From Affinirhizobium lemnae (GTDB taxonomy: Bacteria > Pseudomonadota > Alphaproteobacteria > Rhizobiales > Rhizobiaceae), in the NCBI RefSeq assembly GCF_022968395.1, contig NZ_JALJQZ010000005.1, positions 1 to 64,000 of the forward strand: DNA of 64,000 bases, written 5' to 3'. Below are positions 17,874-30,846 of this stretch, piece by piece; within the stretch, counting starts at the first letter, position 1, and every line of letters starts with the position of its first letter. Both the position numbers and the translations under genes were made by a program. Under the pieces are notes generated by a model. It saw only the letters and a list, made by a program, of their open reading frames with translations. It was not told where the DNA came from and ran no database searches.

Positions 17874-20336
17874 ATGAATAATACGCTTTCTCCGGTAGAA
17901 ATCCCGCAACCGGCTCCGCGCAGTTCCCGCCCCGAGATTATGGCGGAAGAAATCATCGAGCGCCTGACCTACCGCATCGGTAAGGACGCCAAGGTTGCCA
18001 AACCACATGACTGGTTGACCGCCACCATCCTCGTGGTTCGTGACCGTATCATCGACAAGTGGATGGAATCCACGCGTAAGGTCTACCGGACCGGCGACAA
18101 GCGCGTTTACTATCTGTCGCTCGAGTTCCTAATCGGCCGCCTGATGCGCGATGCCGTTTCCAACATGGAGCTTCTCAGCGAAATCAAGGATGCACTCGTT
18201 TCGCTAGGCGTCGATATCGATGTGATTGCGGGCCTCGAACCGGATGCTGCACTGGGCAATGGCGGTCTCGGTCGACTGGCAGCCTGTTTCATGGAAAGCA
18301 TGGCAACAGTCGATATTCCCGCCTATGGCTACGGCATTCGCTATGTGCACGGCCTCTTCCGTCAGCAGATGGCCGACGGCTGGCAGGTGGAACTGCCCGA
18401 GACCTGGCTTGCGCACGGAAATCCTTGGGAATTCGAGCGACGTGAAAGCTCCTATGAAATCGGCTTCGGCGGCTCGGTGGAAAGCGTCGGCGGCTATGAT
18501 GATCCGCCGCGTTTCGTCTGGAAGCCTGCGGAACGTTTCATCGCCATGGCCTATGACACGCCAATCGTTGGCTGGCGCGGCAAGCGCGTCAACACGCTGC
18601 GTCTCTGGTCCGCCCAGCCGATCGATCCGATCCTGCTCGACGCATTCAACGCCGGTGACCACATCGGTGCGCTGCGTGAAAGCAACAAGGCGGAGACCCT
18701 GACCCGCGTTCTCTACCCGGCAGACGCCAATCCGGCCGGTCAGGAATTGCGTCTGCGCCAGGAATATTTCTTCTCGTCGGCTTCGCTGCAGGACATTTTG
18801 CGCCGTCACCTCCAGCAGTACCCGGACTTCACCAACCTGCACGAAAAAGTGTCGATCCAGTTGAACGACACGCACCCGGCCATTTCGATTGCCGAGTTGA
18901 TTCGTCTGTTGTGTGACGTGCATGGCATGGATTTCGATCTAGCCTGGGACATTACCCGCCAGACCTTCTCCTACACCAACCACACGCTTCTGCCCGAGGC
19001 TCTGGAAAGCTGGCCGGTGCCGCTGTTCGAGCGTCTGCTGCCACGCCACATGCAGATCATCTACGCGATCAACACCAAGATCCTGCTCGATGCCCGCAAG
19101 GAAAAGAAGTTCGGCGACAGCCAGATCCGGGCGATATCGCTGATCGATGAAGGCGGCGACCGGCGCGTGCGCATGGGTAATCTCGCCTTCGTCGGCTCGC
19201 ACTCTATCAATGGCGTCTCGGCGCTCCATACCGACCTGATGAAGGAAACGGTGTTCGCCGACCTCCATTCGCTCTATCCCAACCGTATCAACAACAAGAC
19301 GAACGGCATCACCCCGCGTCGCTGGCTGATGCAGTGTAATCCGGGCCTGACCAACCTGCTGCGTGAAGCGATCGGACCCGAGTTCGAAGACAATACCGAG
19401 GCCCTGCGCGCACTGGACAGCTTTGCCGACGACAGCTCTTTCCAAAAGAAATTCGCCGAGGTGAAGCGTCAGAACAAGGTGCAGCTTGCCAATCTCGTGG
19501 CAGGCCGCATGGGCATTCGCATCGATCCTTCGGCAATGTTCGATATCCAGATCAAGCGCATCCACGAATATAAGCGTCAGCTTTTGAATATCGTCGAAGC
19601 GGTCGCTTTGTACGATCAGATCCGCTCCCATCCGGAGCTGGATTGGGTGCCGCGCGTCAAGTTCTTTGCGGGGAAAGCTGCGCCCAGCTACCATAACGCC
19701 AAGCTGATCATCAAACTGGCCAACGACGTGGCACGCGTGATCAACAATGATCCGGCCGTTCGGGGGCTTCTGAAGGTCGTCTTCATCCCAAACTACAACG
19801 TCTCGCTCGCCGAGGTCATGGTTCCGGCGGCAGATCTGTCCGAACAGATTTCGACGGCGGGCATGGAAGCCTCCGGCACCGGCAACATGAAGTTCGGCCT
19901 GAACGGTGCGCTGACGATCGGCACACTGGATGGCGCGAACGTCGAGATGCGCGACCATGTGGGCGAGGAAAATATCGTCATCTTCGGCATGACGGCGGAT
20001 GAAGTCGCCCGCGTTCGCTCGGAAGGCCACGATCCGCGTGCCATAATCGAGCAGTCACGTGAACTGGCCCAGGCGCTCCAGGCTATCTCGTCCGGTGTGT
20101 TCTCTCCCGACGATCGTTCGCGCTTCACAGCTCTTATCGATGGCATATATAACCATGACTGGTTCATGGTGGCGGGTGACTTCGATGCCTATGCCAAGGC
20201 CCAGCGCGATGTCGACCAGATCTGGGCGGATCCGGTGTCCTGGTATGGCAAGACCATTCGCAATACGGCGCGCATGGGCTGGTTCTCGTCTGACAGAACC
20301 ATCCGCCAATACGCGTCGGAAATCTGGAGAGCATGA
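17874..20336 (+). CDS. glgP: Glycogen phosphorylase
   Basis: 820 aa from the ATG at 17874 (MNNTLSPVEIPQ). The frame is open upstream to a TTG at 17805, but that would add an unusual leader. It releases glucose-1-phosphate from glycogen with PLP as cofactor. Visible signatures are GNGGLGRLAACFMESMAT, the KRIHEYKRQLLN segment and the PLP-site region ASGTGNMKFGLNGALTIGT. First gene of glgP-glgB-glgC-glgA-pgm, the order known in Agrobacterium; its stop overlaps the glgB start, implying coupled translation. The TTG extension cannot be excluded. Confidence 0.95.
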   Translation: MNNTLSPVEIPQPAPRSSRPEIMAEEIIERLTYRIGKDAKVAKPHDWLTATILVVRDRIIDKWMESTRKVYRTGDKRVYYLSLEFLIGRLMRDAVSNMELLSEIKDALVSLGVDIDVIAGLEPDAALGNGGLGRLAACFMESMATVDIPAYGYGIRYVHGLFRQQMADGWQVELPETWLAHGNPWEFERRESSYEIGFGGSVESVGGYDDPPRFVWKPAERFIAMAYDTPIVGWRGKRVNTLRLWSAQPIDPILLDAFNAGDHIGALRESNKAETLTRVLYPADANPAGQELRLRQEYFFSSASLQDILRRHLQQYPDFTNLHEKVSIQLNDTHPAISIAELIRLLCDVHGMDFDLAWDITRQTFSYTNHTLLPEALESWPVPLFERLLPRHMQIIYAINTKILLDARKEKKFGDSQIRAISLIDEGGDRRVRMGNLAFVGSHSINGVSALHTDLMKETVFADLHSLYPNRINNKTNGITPRRWLMQCNPGLTNLLREAIGPEFEDNTEALRALDSFADDSSFQKKFAEVKRQNKVQLANLVAGRMGIRIDPSAMFDIQIKRIHEYKRQLLNIVEAVALYDQIRSHPELDWVPRVKFFAGKAAPSYHNAKLIIKLANDVARVINNDPAVRGLLKVVFIPNYNVSLAEVMVPAADLSEQISTAGMEASGTGNMKFGLNGALTIGTLDGANVEMRDHVGEENIVIFGMTADEVARVRSEGHDPRAIIEQSRELAQALQAISSGVFSPDDRSRFTALIDGIYNHDWFMVAGDFDAYAKAQRDVDQIWADPVSWYGKTIRNTARMGWFSSDRTIRQYASEIWRA

Positions 20337-22549
20337 TGAGCCACTCGCCCGCATCCAAAGGCAAGAACGGACAAACACCGAGTGAACTTCCGCTTGCCGA
20401 GATCGAGGCGATCATCAGCGGTTCACATGCCAATCCCTTTGCGGTTCTTGGGCCGCACAAGTCAGGTAGCGGGATTATTGCCCGCTGCTTCATACCCGGA
20501 GCCGAAAATGTGACCGTGACGGCACTGGACGGAACCGTTCTGGGTGAACTCAGCCTTCGCCACGAAGCCGGTTTCTTCGAAGGGCCAGTAACGCTGACCT
20601 CGCTGAAGCCACTTCGCTATCGTGCACGCCGCGGCGATGCGGAATGGGCGCTGACCGATCCTTACAGCTTCGGTCCGGTGCTTGGTCCCATGGATGACTA
20701 TTTCGTCCGCGAAGGGTCGCATCTGCGTCTCTTCGACAAGATGGGCGCACATCCGCTGAAGCATGAAGGCGCCGAAGGTTTTCACTTTGCCGTCTGGGCT
20801 CCCAACGCCAAGCGTGTTTCCGTGGTCGGCGACTTCAACAATTGGGACGGTCGCCGCCATGTCATGCGGCTGAGGGTCGATACCGGCATCTGGGAGATCT
20901 TTGCCCCCGATGTACTGCCCGGCAGCACTTACAAATTCGAGATCATCGGCAAGGATGGCGTGGCCCTGCCTCTGAAGGCAGACCCCTATGCACGGCGTGC
21001 CGAGCTTAGGCCACAGACGGCATCACTGACCGCACCGGAACTGGTGCAGGAATGGGAAGACGAGGCACATCGCAAGTTCTGGGCGGAATGCGACCATCGC
21101 CGCCAACCGATTTCGATCTACGAAGTTCATGCAGGCTCGTGGCGGAAACGGCCCGACGGGACTTTCCTAAGCTGGGACGAACTGGCGGCGGAACTCATTC
21201 CCTATGTCGCCGACATGGGCTTTACCCATATCGAGTTTCTGCCCATTACCGAACATCCCTTCGACCCGTCCTGGGGCTACCAGACCACCGGGCTCTACGC
21301 ACCGACCGCGCGTTTTGGCGAGCCGGAGGGCTTTGCCCGCTTCGTCAACGGTTGCCACAAGGTGGGTATTGGCGTTATTCTTGATTGGGTGCCAGCCCAC
21401 TTCCCGACGGACGCCCATGGGCTTCGCGAATTCGATGGCACGGCCCTCTACGAACATGCCGATCCGCGCCAGGGCTTCCACCCGGACTGGAACACGGCGA
21501 TCTATAATTTCGGTCGCATCGAAGTTCTGTCCTATCTCATCAATAATGCGCTTTATTGGGCGGAAAAGTTTCATCTGGACGGTCTACGTGTCGATGCAGT
21601 CGCGTCCATGCTCTACCTCGATTATTCCCGCAAGGAAGGCGAGTGGGTTCCGAACGAATATGGCGGACGCGAGAATCTGGAGGCCGTTCGCTTCCTGCAG
21701 AAGCTGAACTCCGCCAGCTACGCCTCGCATGCGGGGCTGATGACGATTGCCGAAGAAAGCACGTCCTGGCCCAAGGTTTCGCATCCCGTGCACGAAGGCG
21801 GCCTCGGCTTCGGCTTCAAGTGGAACATGGGCTTCATGCACGATACGCTGAGCTACCTGAAGCGGGAGCCGGTGCATCGCAAGTTCCACCATAACGAACT
21901 GACCTTTGGCCTGATCTACGCCTATTCGGAAAACTTCGTTCTGCCGCTGTCCCACGATGAGGTAGTGCACGGCAAAGGGTCGCTGATTGCAAAGATGGCA
22001 GGCGATGACTGGCAGAAGTTCGCGAACCTGCGCGCCTATTACGCGTTTATGTGGGGCTATCCGGGCAAGAAGCTGCTGTTCATGGGACAGGAATTTGCGC
22101 AGTGGAGCGAGTGGAGCGAGGCACGTTCGCTCGACTGGAACCTGCTGCATTACCATCCGCATGAAGGTGTCCGCCGTCTGGTCCGCGATCTGAATTTCAC
22201 CTACCGCTCCAAGCCTGCACTGCATGCACGCGATTGCGAGGGTGAAGGCTTCGAATGGCTGATCGCGGATGATTCCGACAATTCGGTCTATGCCTGGCTG
22301 CGCAAGGCGCCGGGAGAAAAGCCGGTTGCCGTCATCACCAATTTCACGCCCGTCTATCGGGAAAACTACCGTGTGCCTCTGCCGAAGGAGGGTCGCTGGC
22401 GCGAAATACTGAATACTGACGCCGAAATCTACGGCGGTAGCGGCAAGGGTAATGGTGGCAGGGTGCAAGCCGTTTCTGCCGGAGGAACCATTAACGCAGA
22501 CGTCACGCTACCACCGCTTGCCACCATCATACTTGAGCCTGAAGCCTGA
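20336..22549 (+). CDS. glgB: 1,4-alpha-glucan branching enzyme
   Basis: 737 aa from the second ATG of ATGATG, which is better spaced from GGAG than the first; either overlaps the glgP stop. It introduces alpha-1,6 branches into glycogen. The order is an N-terminal CBM48 beta domain, then a GH13 barrel with the nucleophile region [16 protein letters not shown], the acid EES and the [12 protein letters not shown] segment, then a C-terminal beta domain. Length agrees with bacterial GlgB (about 730). Confidence 0.96.
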   Translation: MSHSPASKGKNGQTPSELPLAEIEAIISGSHANPFAVLGPHKSGSGIIARCFIPGAENVTVTALDGTVLGELSLRHEAGFFEGPVTLTSLKPLRYRARRGDAEWALTDPYSFGPVLGPMDDYFVREGSHLRLFDKMGAHPLKHEGAEGFHFAVWAPNAKRVSVVGDFNNWDGRRHVMRLRVDTGIWEIFAPDVLPGSTYKFEIIGKDGVALPLKADPYARRAELRPQTASLTAPELVQEWEDEAHRKFWAECDHRRQPISIYEVHAGSWRKRPDGTFLSWDELAAELIPYVADMGFTHIEFLPITEHPFDPSWGYQTTGLYAPTARFGEPEGFARFVNGCHKVGIGVILDWVPAHFPTDAHGLREFDGTALYEHADPRQGFHPDWNTAIYNFGRIEVLSYLINNALYWAEKFHLDGLRVDAVASMLYLDYSRKEGEWVPNEYGGRENLEAVRFLQKLNSASYASHAGLMTIAEESTSWPKVSHPVHEGGLGFGFKWNMGFMHDTLSYLKREPVHRKFHHNELTFGLIYAYSENFVLPLSHDEVVHGKGSLIAKMAGDDWQKFANLRAYYAFMWGYPGKKLLFMGQEFAQWSEWSEARSLDWNLLHYHPHEGVRRLVRDLNFTYRSKPALHARDCEGEGFEWLIADDSDNSVYAWLRKAPGEKPVAVITNFTPVYRENYRVPLPKEGRWREILNTDAEIYGGSGKGNGGRVQAVSAGGTINADVTLPPLATIILEPEA

Positions 22550-22575
22550 TTTTATCGATATCTGGGAGGAACGCC

Positions 22576-23838
22576 ATGACGACAAAACGTGTTCAACCGC
22601 TAGCCCGCGACGCCATGGCCTATGTACTGGCAGGGGGACGTGGCAGCCGTCTGAAGGAACTGACGGATCGCCGCGCAAAGCCTGCGGTCTATTTCGGCGG
22701 CAAGGCCCGCATCATTGATTTCGCTCTCTCGAATGCCTTGAATTCAGGTATTCGCCGCTTCGGCGTTGCCACCCAGTACAAGGCGCACTCGCTGATCCGC
22801 CACCTGCAGCGCGGCTGGAACTTTCTGCGGCCCGAACGAAACGAAAGCTTCGATATTCTGCCTGCCTCTCAGCGCGTCTCCGAAACGCAATGGTATGAAG
22901 GCACAGCCGATGCGGTTTACCAGAACATCGATATCATCGAGGCCTATAATCCGGAATATATGGTCATTCTTGCGGGCGACCACATTTACAAGATGGACTA
23001 CGAGCTGATGCTGCAGCAGCACGTGGATTCCGGCGCCGATGTAACCGTCGGCTGCCTCGAAGTGCCGCGCATGGAAGCGACCGGCTTCGGTGTCATGCAT
23101 GTCAACGAAAAGGACGAGATCAGCGCTTTCGTAGAAAAGCCCGCCGATCCGCCGGGCATGCCCGACAAGCCGGACTACGCGCTTGCATCCATGGGCATTT
23201 ATGTCTTCCATACCAGATTCCTGATGGAATGCCTGCGCCGCGATGCTGCAGATCCAGGCTCCAGCCGCGATTTCGGCAAAGATATCATTCCGTGGATCGT
23301 GGCGAACGGCAAGGCTGTCGCGCACCGCTTTGCGCAATCCTGCGTGCGCTCCGATTTCGAAAAACAGGCCTATTGGCGCGATGTGGGAACGATCGACGCC
23401 TATTGGCAGGCGAATATCGATCTGACGGGCATCGTTCCCGAACTCGATATCTATGACAAATCATGGCCGATCTGGACCTATGCGGAGATCACTCCGCCGG
23501 CAAAGTTCGTTCACGACGACGAAAACCGCCGGGGCTCTGCCGTATCGTCGGTCGTATCGGGTGATTGCATCATCTCGGGCTCGGCCCTATCCAACAGCCT
23601 TTTGTTTACCGGCGTACGCGCAAACTCATATTCACGCCTTGAAGGTGCGGTCATCCTTCCGAATGTGCGCATCGGACGGCGCGCCCATCTGAAAAATGTG
23701 GTGATCGATGCGGGCGTCACCATTCCGGAAGGTCTGGTCGTGGGAGAAGATCCAGAACTCGATGCCAAGCGGTTCCGCCGGAGCGAGAACGGAATCTGCC
23801 TGATCACGCAGCCGATGATCGACAAACTGGATCTCTGA
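22576..23838 (+). CDS. glgC: Glucose-1-phosphate adenylyltransferase (ADP-glucose pyrophosphorylase)
   Basis: 420 aa with GGGAGG upstream of the ATG. It makes ADP-glucose from glucose-1-phosphate and ATP, the committed step of glycogen synthesis. Nucleotide-binding motif [19 protein letters not shown], then [15 protein letters not shown], and a C-terminal left-handed beta-helix ([14 protein letters not shown]). It lies between glgB and glgA. Agrobacterium GlgC is activated by fructose-6-phosphate and pyruvate; that this copy behaves alike is inference. Confidence 0.97.
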   Translation: MTTKRVQPLARDAMAYVLAGGRGSRLKELTDRRAKPAVYFGGKARIIDFALSNALNSGIRRFGVATQYKAHSLIRHLQRGWNFLRPERNESFDILPASQRVSETQWYEGTADAVYQNIDIIEAYNPEYMVILAGDHIYKMDYELMLQQHVDSGADVTVGCLEVPRMEATGFGVMHVNEKDEISAFVEKPADPPGMPDKPDYALASMGIYVFHTRFLMECLRRDAADPGSSRDFGKDIIPWIVANGKAVAHRFAQSCVRSDFEKQAYWRDVGTIDAYWQANIDLTGIVPELDIYDKSWPIWTYAEITPPAKFVHDDENRRGSAVSSVVSGDCIISGSALSNSLLFTGVRANSYSRLEGAVILPNVRIGRRAHLKNVVIDAGVTIPEGLVVGEDPELDAKRFRRSENGICLITQPMIDKLDL

Positions 23839-23921
23839 CGCATCTGGAATTCGGGCACAGTGAGAGACGATGGAGTATCAATGCTCCATCGTGCCACTGC
23901 ATGGGGGAGAAGGTGATGGGC

Positions 23922-26995
<3,074 letters not shown>

Positions 26996-27008
26996 GCGGC
27001 TAAGCTTC

Positions 27009-27041
27009 ACCCCCTCTGTCCGGCAAGGCAGAGGGGGGGGT
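27009..27041. terminator. GC-rich hairpin at the end of the glg-pgm operon
   Basis: CCCCCTCTG and CAGAGGGGG arms separated by about 10 nt, lying between the convergent pgm and SRPBCC genes. There is no T run on either side, so a simple intrinsic terminator is only possible. Confidence 0.4.
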
Positions 27042-27060
27042 AATACGCTTGTATGACTGC

Positions 27061-27507
27061 CTATCCCTGCCGAATCTCCGGCTCTACCAGAAGTGTCAGC
27101 AAGGACAGCGATTCCTGCCAGCCGAGATAGCAGGCTGCTTCCGGAATGGGGTCGGGAATACCCGCCTGCACAATGGTGAGTTCCGTCCCCATCGGTGTCT
27201 CCTTGAACTCCACCACCGTTTCCATCTGCCCGGACAGGTTCGGATCATCGAACTGGTCTGTATAGCGAAGGCGCTTGTTTTCGACGAATTCGAGATACTT
27301 GCCACCGAAGGAATGCGTTTCGCCCGTCGTGAAATTGGTGAAGGACATGCGAAAAATGCCGCCCTCCTTCGGCTCGAATTCATGCATGCGTGCAGTAAAG
27401 CCGTGCGGCGGATTCCACTTCACCATGGCGTCGGCGTCCGTAAACGCACGGAAGACGCGGTCCACTGGAGCCTTGAGCACACGATGTAAGCGAATGGTCG
27501 ATGGCAT
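27061..27507 (-). CDS. SRPBCC-family (AHSA1-like) protein
   Basis: 148 aa from the ATG at 27507, preceded by GGGGAGGAAAAC; the longer open frame upstream covers the glgX promoter region and is not used. START-like fold: the opening HRVLKAPVDRVFRAFTDAD, then MVKWNPPHGF, and a GWQESLSLLTLLVE end are typical of AHSA1-type domains, which form a hydrophobic ligand pocket. Ligand unknown. It sits on the opposite strand between pgm and glgX, splitting the glycogen genes. Confidence 0.85.
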   Translation of the reverse strand: MPSTIRLHRVLKAPVDRVFRAFTDADAMVKWNPPHGFTARMHEFEPKEGGIFRMSFTNFTTGETHSFGGKYLEFVENKRLRYTDQFDDPNLSGQMETVVEFKETPMGTELTIVQAGIPDPIPEAACYLGWQESLSLLTLLVEPEIRQG

Positions 27508-27615
27508 GTTTTCCTCCCCAAAACTGTCGAACTGTGCAAGATGCGTATGACGCGCCTGCCGCGTACATAAGTCAATACTGATACTATGACAGTTTCTCGA
27601 AGAACTGGAAGCCGT

Positions 27616-29571
27616 ATGCAGCATTCTTTTCTGGGCGCAACCCTTACCGCAGGTGGCGTTACCTTCGCAGTCCAGTCCACGCATGCTGTGGGAGTGGAGA
27701 TCTGCGTCTTCGACGCTGGGGGACGGCAGGAACTCCAAAGGTTGGCGATGACGCCGCAGGGCTATGGCCGGTTTACCCTTGCCGTTCCGGGACTTGGGGA
27801 AGGCACTCGCTATGGCTTGCGCGTTTCCGGCCCCTACGATCCCGCGTGCGGACTTTGGTTTGATCCTACCAAATTGCTGGTCGACCCTTATGCGAAGGAG
27901 CTTGATCGCCCCTACACCTACGATCCTCGCCTTTCGGAATTCGGCCTCGATACGGCCGATCTGGTTCCTAAGGCGATCGTGACGGCAGACCGACCGGTCA
28001 CGTCAAAACCGCCAGTGTTTCGCAAAGGTGGCCTGATCTATGAGCTGGGAGTTCGCCCCTTCACCATGCTTCACCCGGACGTGCCGCAGCATGAACGCGG
28101 CACGCTGAAGGCCCTTGCCCATCCATCCGTCATCGCGCATCTGAAACGCATCGGTGTCGATGCGGTCGAGCTTCTGCCGATTACCGCCTGGATCGATGAA
28201 CGGCATCTGCCGCCTCTCGGGCTCACCAATGGCTGGGGCTACAATCCCGTCACCTTCATGGCGCTCGATCCACGGCTTGCTCTCGGTGGCATGGCGGAAC
28301 TAAGCGAAACGGTTGCGGAACTGCATCGCCACGGCATCGGTGTCATTCTCGATCTCGTCTTCAACCACACCGGCGAGAGCGATCGCTACGGCGCGACCCT
28401 GAGTTTCCGAGGTCTGGATAACCTGAGCCTCTACCGGCATCAACCGGACAATCCGGGCGCTTTGATCAACGATACAGGCACCGGCAACACTGTCGCCTGC
28501 GACCACCCGACCGTTCGGCGAATGATTGTCGACACCCTTCGCCACTTCGTGCTGAATGCTGGCATCGATGGATTCCGTTTCGATCTTGGCACCATTCTAG
28601 GCCGCAGTCATGAGGGCTTTTCCCGCCATAGCGATACGCTGCTGGCAATCACGCAAGACGAGGTTCTGGCTGACCGGATTCTCATTGCCGAACCTTGGGA
28701 CATCGGACCAGGCGGCTATCAGCTCGGCAATTTCCCGGCACCCTTCCTCGAATGGAACGACCGCGCCCGCGATGACATGCGCTGCTATTGGCGTGGCGAT
28801 CCTTCGAAAACCGGAACGCTTGCCAATGCTCTGGCCGGCTCGTCAGATATCTTTTCCCGCCACGGAGAGACCGAGACGCGCACGGTGAACTTCATCGCAG
28901 CCCATGACGGGTTCACGCTGATGGATCTGGTGTCCTATGCCCACAAGCATAACGAGGCCAATGGCGAGGATAATCGTGACGGCCACAACGAAAACCACTC
29001 GTGGAACAATGGCATCGAAGGCGCCACCCCTCTATCGGCCGTGGTGTCAGGGCGAAAACGCGATGTTAAGGCACTGCTGTCTACCCTATTCTCAACGCGC
29101 GGCACGATTATGCTGACGGCGGGCGATGAAGGCGGGCGCAGCCAGCAAGGCAATAACAATGCCTATGCGCAGGATAACGAGATCACCTGGCTGGACTGGA
29201 CGGAGCTCGATGAGGAGTTGCTGGCGCATACCGCAGAGCTCGCTGCCATCCGCCGCCGCTTCTCAGCCTTTGCTGATCTCGACTTCTTTCACGGGGACGG
29301 CGACATTGCCTGGCTGAACGAACTGGGCGAACCGATGACCATAGCCGACTGGGAGCAGCCGGAACGAACACAGCTGACCATGCTGCTGCAAACCCTGGAT
29401 GGTGACACAAAGACGGATGTGCAACTGGCCATCGTCTTCAACCGCTCCAGCGAGGTTCGGCAGATCTGCCTGCCGGAAGGCGCATGGAATGAGGTGCTTG
29501 GCGATCGCCCGCAGCCCGAGGAAGGGTTTGCTCCGCGTTCGGTAACCTGGCTGGTGTCACAAGAGCATTGA
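27616..29571 (+). CDS. glgX: Glycogen debranching enzyme
   Basis: 651 aa from the ATG at 27616, with GGAAG just upstream; an in-frame ATG at 27586 is possible. It hydrolyses alpha-1,6 branches of phosphorylase-limit glycogen. An N-terminal CBM48 region is followed by a GH13 barrel with the nucleophile in DGFRFDLGTILGR, the acid in AEPWDIG and AAHDGFTLMD. It works with GlgP. Transcribed on the same strand as glgPBCA-pgm but separated from it by the divergent SRPBCC gene, so it probably has its own promoter between 27508 and 27615. Confidence 0.95.
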   Translation: MQHSFLGATLTAGGVTFAVQSTHAVGVEICVFDAGGRQELQRLAMTPQGYGRFTLAVPGLGEGTRYGLRVSGPYDPACGLWFDPTKLLVDPYAKELDRPYTYDPRLSEFGLDTADLVPKAIVTADRPVTSKPPVFRKGGLIYELGVRPFTMLHPDVPQHERGTLKALAHPSVIAHLKRIGVDAVELLPITAWIDERHLPPLGLTNGWGYNPVTFMALDPRLALGGMAELSETVAELHRHGIGVILDLVFNHTGESDRYGATLSFRGLDNLSLYRHQPDNPGALINDTGTGNTVACDHPTVRRMIVDTLRHFVLNAGIDGFRFDLGTILGRSHEGFSRHSDTLLAITQDEVLADRILIAEPWDIGPGGYQLGNFPAPFLEWNDRARDDMRCYWRGDPSKTGTLANALAGSSDIFSRHGETETRTVNFIAAHDGFTLMDLVSYAHKHNEANGEDNRDGHNENHSWNNGIEGATPLSAVVSGRKRDVKALLSTLFSTRGTIMLTAGDEGGRSQQGNNNAYAQDNEITWLDWTELDEELLAHTAELAAIRRRFSAFADLDFFHGDGDIAWLNELGEPMTIADWEQPERTQLTMLLQTLDGDTKTDVQLAIVFNRSSEVRQICLPEGAWNEVLGDRPQPEEGFAPRSVTWLVSQEH

Positions 29572-29691
29572 GTGAAGACAGTATAAGAGGATCTGTTGAT
29601 AAATGCTGACGCCCCTGAAATCGACAGAAGATCGTTTGAATATTACAAAGCGACCCTCCAGATATGAAATTCATTGTCCGACAGGAACAGA

Positions 29692-30180
29692 ATGACAAAA
29701 ATCATTTCATTGAAAGACGTCTCCGCCCTGACCGGACAGGAAATCGGCGTATCCGACTGGATCACCGTTGATCAGACGATGATCAACCAGTTTGCCGATG
29801 CCACGCTGGATCAGCAGTTCATTCACACGGACCCTGAAAGAGCGGCCAAGGAAAGCCCGTTTGGAGAAACCATCGCCCATGGCTTTCTCACACTCTCCCT
29901 GCTATCCGCCATGAATTACTCGGCACTGCCCAAAATCCGCGAACAGACGATGGGCCTGAACTACGGCTTCGACAAGATCCGCTTCGGCTCACCCGTCAGG
30001 GTCGGTCGGCGCGTGCGGGGTAAGTTCGTACTGAAGGAAGCGCGGTATCGCGGAGCCAACATGCTGATGACGAGCTATGACGTGAAGGTTGAGATCGAAA
30101 ACGAACGAAAGCCAGCCGTGTCAGGAATCTGGCTGACGATCGTTCAATTCGATCCCAAGGACAGGCCTCAAGACGAGTGA
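29692..30180 (+). CDS. MaoC-family (R)-hydratase
   Basis: 162 aa from the ATG at 29692, with AGGAAC before it; an in-frame ATG 18 bp upstream lacks a site. Hot-dog fold with the hydratase-2 motif region FADATLDQQFIHTDPERA (Asp and His catalytic) and SPFGETIAHGFLTLSLL. Likely hydrates or dehydrates an acyl-CoA with R stereochemistry, as in PHA or fatty-acid metabolism. Substrate not deducible. Monocistronic. Confidence 0.88.
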   Translation: MTKIISLKDVSALTGQEIGVSDWITVDQTMINQFADATLDQQFIHTDPERAAKESPFGETIAHGFLTLSLLSAMNYSALPKIREQTMGLNYGFDKIRFGSPVRVGRRVRGKFVLKEARYRGANMLMTSYDVKVEIENERKPAVSGIWLTIVQFDPKDRPQDE

Positions 30181-30300
30181 ACAGTCATGGAGCGCTCCGT
30201 TTACAAGCCGTAGAGGCGTCCGACCACCAGTACGCTACGCCCACATTTGGGAGCCGCAAACTACCAAAGATACCAACTCCATCATAAATCGCTATCAGAT

Positions 30301-30846
30301 CTATTCTGCGTCCAGCGCCGCCTCGCGCAGGAGGCCGAAGGCGTATTCCGAAAAAGAGCGCCAGCATTCCAGGCGGAAACTCTGTTCCCCTGTCCGCAAA
30401 AGCACGACTTCGATCTTGCCAAACAGAGTGCGCGCACAAGAACCCACCGGGAAAGCTTTCAGTGAAAGATCCAGCGGGCAGCCGCCGTTCAGGGCGTCGG
30501 AAGAACCCGGCCCCTCGATCAGGATTGCCGTATTGCGATGCGAAACATCCGTTGCGGAATGAACCGCACCAGAGGACCGGGCAGCCTCCACAAGTCCGCC
30601 CTCGCCTTCATCGATCACGAGCCATTCATCCGGCCCCAGCCAGAGGGCGGTGCGCGAACCGGAAGAGGCGGAGGTCTTCGGTTGTGTGGGCAAGCTCAAT
30701 CCGAGCGTCGTTGAAAGTGTGGAAACGGCGTCTTCTCCGGCGCGAAGCGAGATGCGATGGGCCGACGACGCCGGCTTCAGCCGAACGGAAGCCGTCCCGC
30801 CGTGAGCGCCGGCCAGTGGTACTGCGCGCGTTGCAAGTTCAGCCAT
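30301..30846 (-). CDS. soxG: Sarcosine oxidase gamma subunit
   Basis: 181 aa, the last gene of soxBDAG; it overlaps the soxA stop by 8 bp. GcvT-like fold fragment with ALWLGPDEWLVI and the ending ECWRSFSEYAFGLLREA, which mark the family. It is a structural subunit of the cytosolic heterotetramer that oxidises sarcosine to glycine. Confidence 0.92.
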   Translation of the reverse strand: MAELATRAVPLAGAHGGTASVRLKPASSAHRISLRAGEDAVSTLSTTLGLSLPTQPKTSASSGSRTALWLGPDEWLVIDEGEGGLVEAARSSGAVHSATDVSHRNTAILIEGPGSSDALNGGCPLDLSLKAFPVGSCARTLFGKIEVVLLRTGEQSFRLECWRSFSEYAFGLLREAALDAE

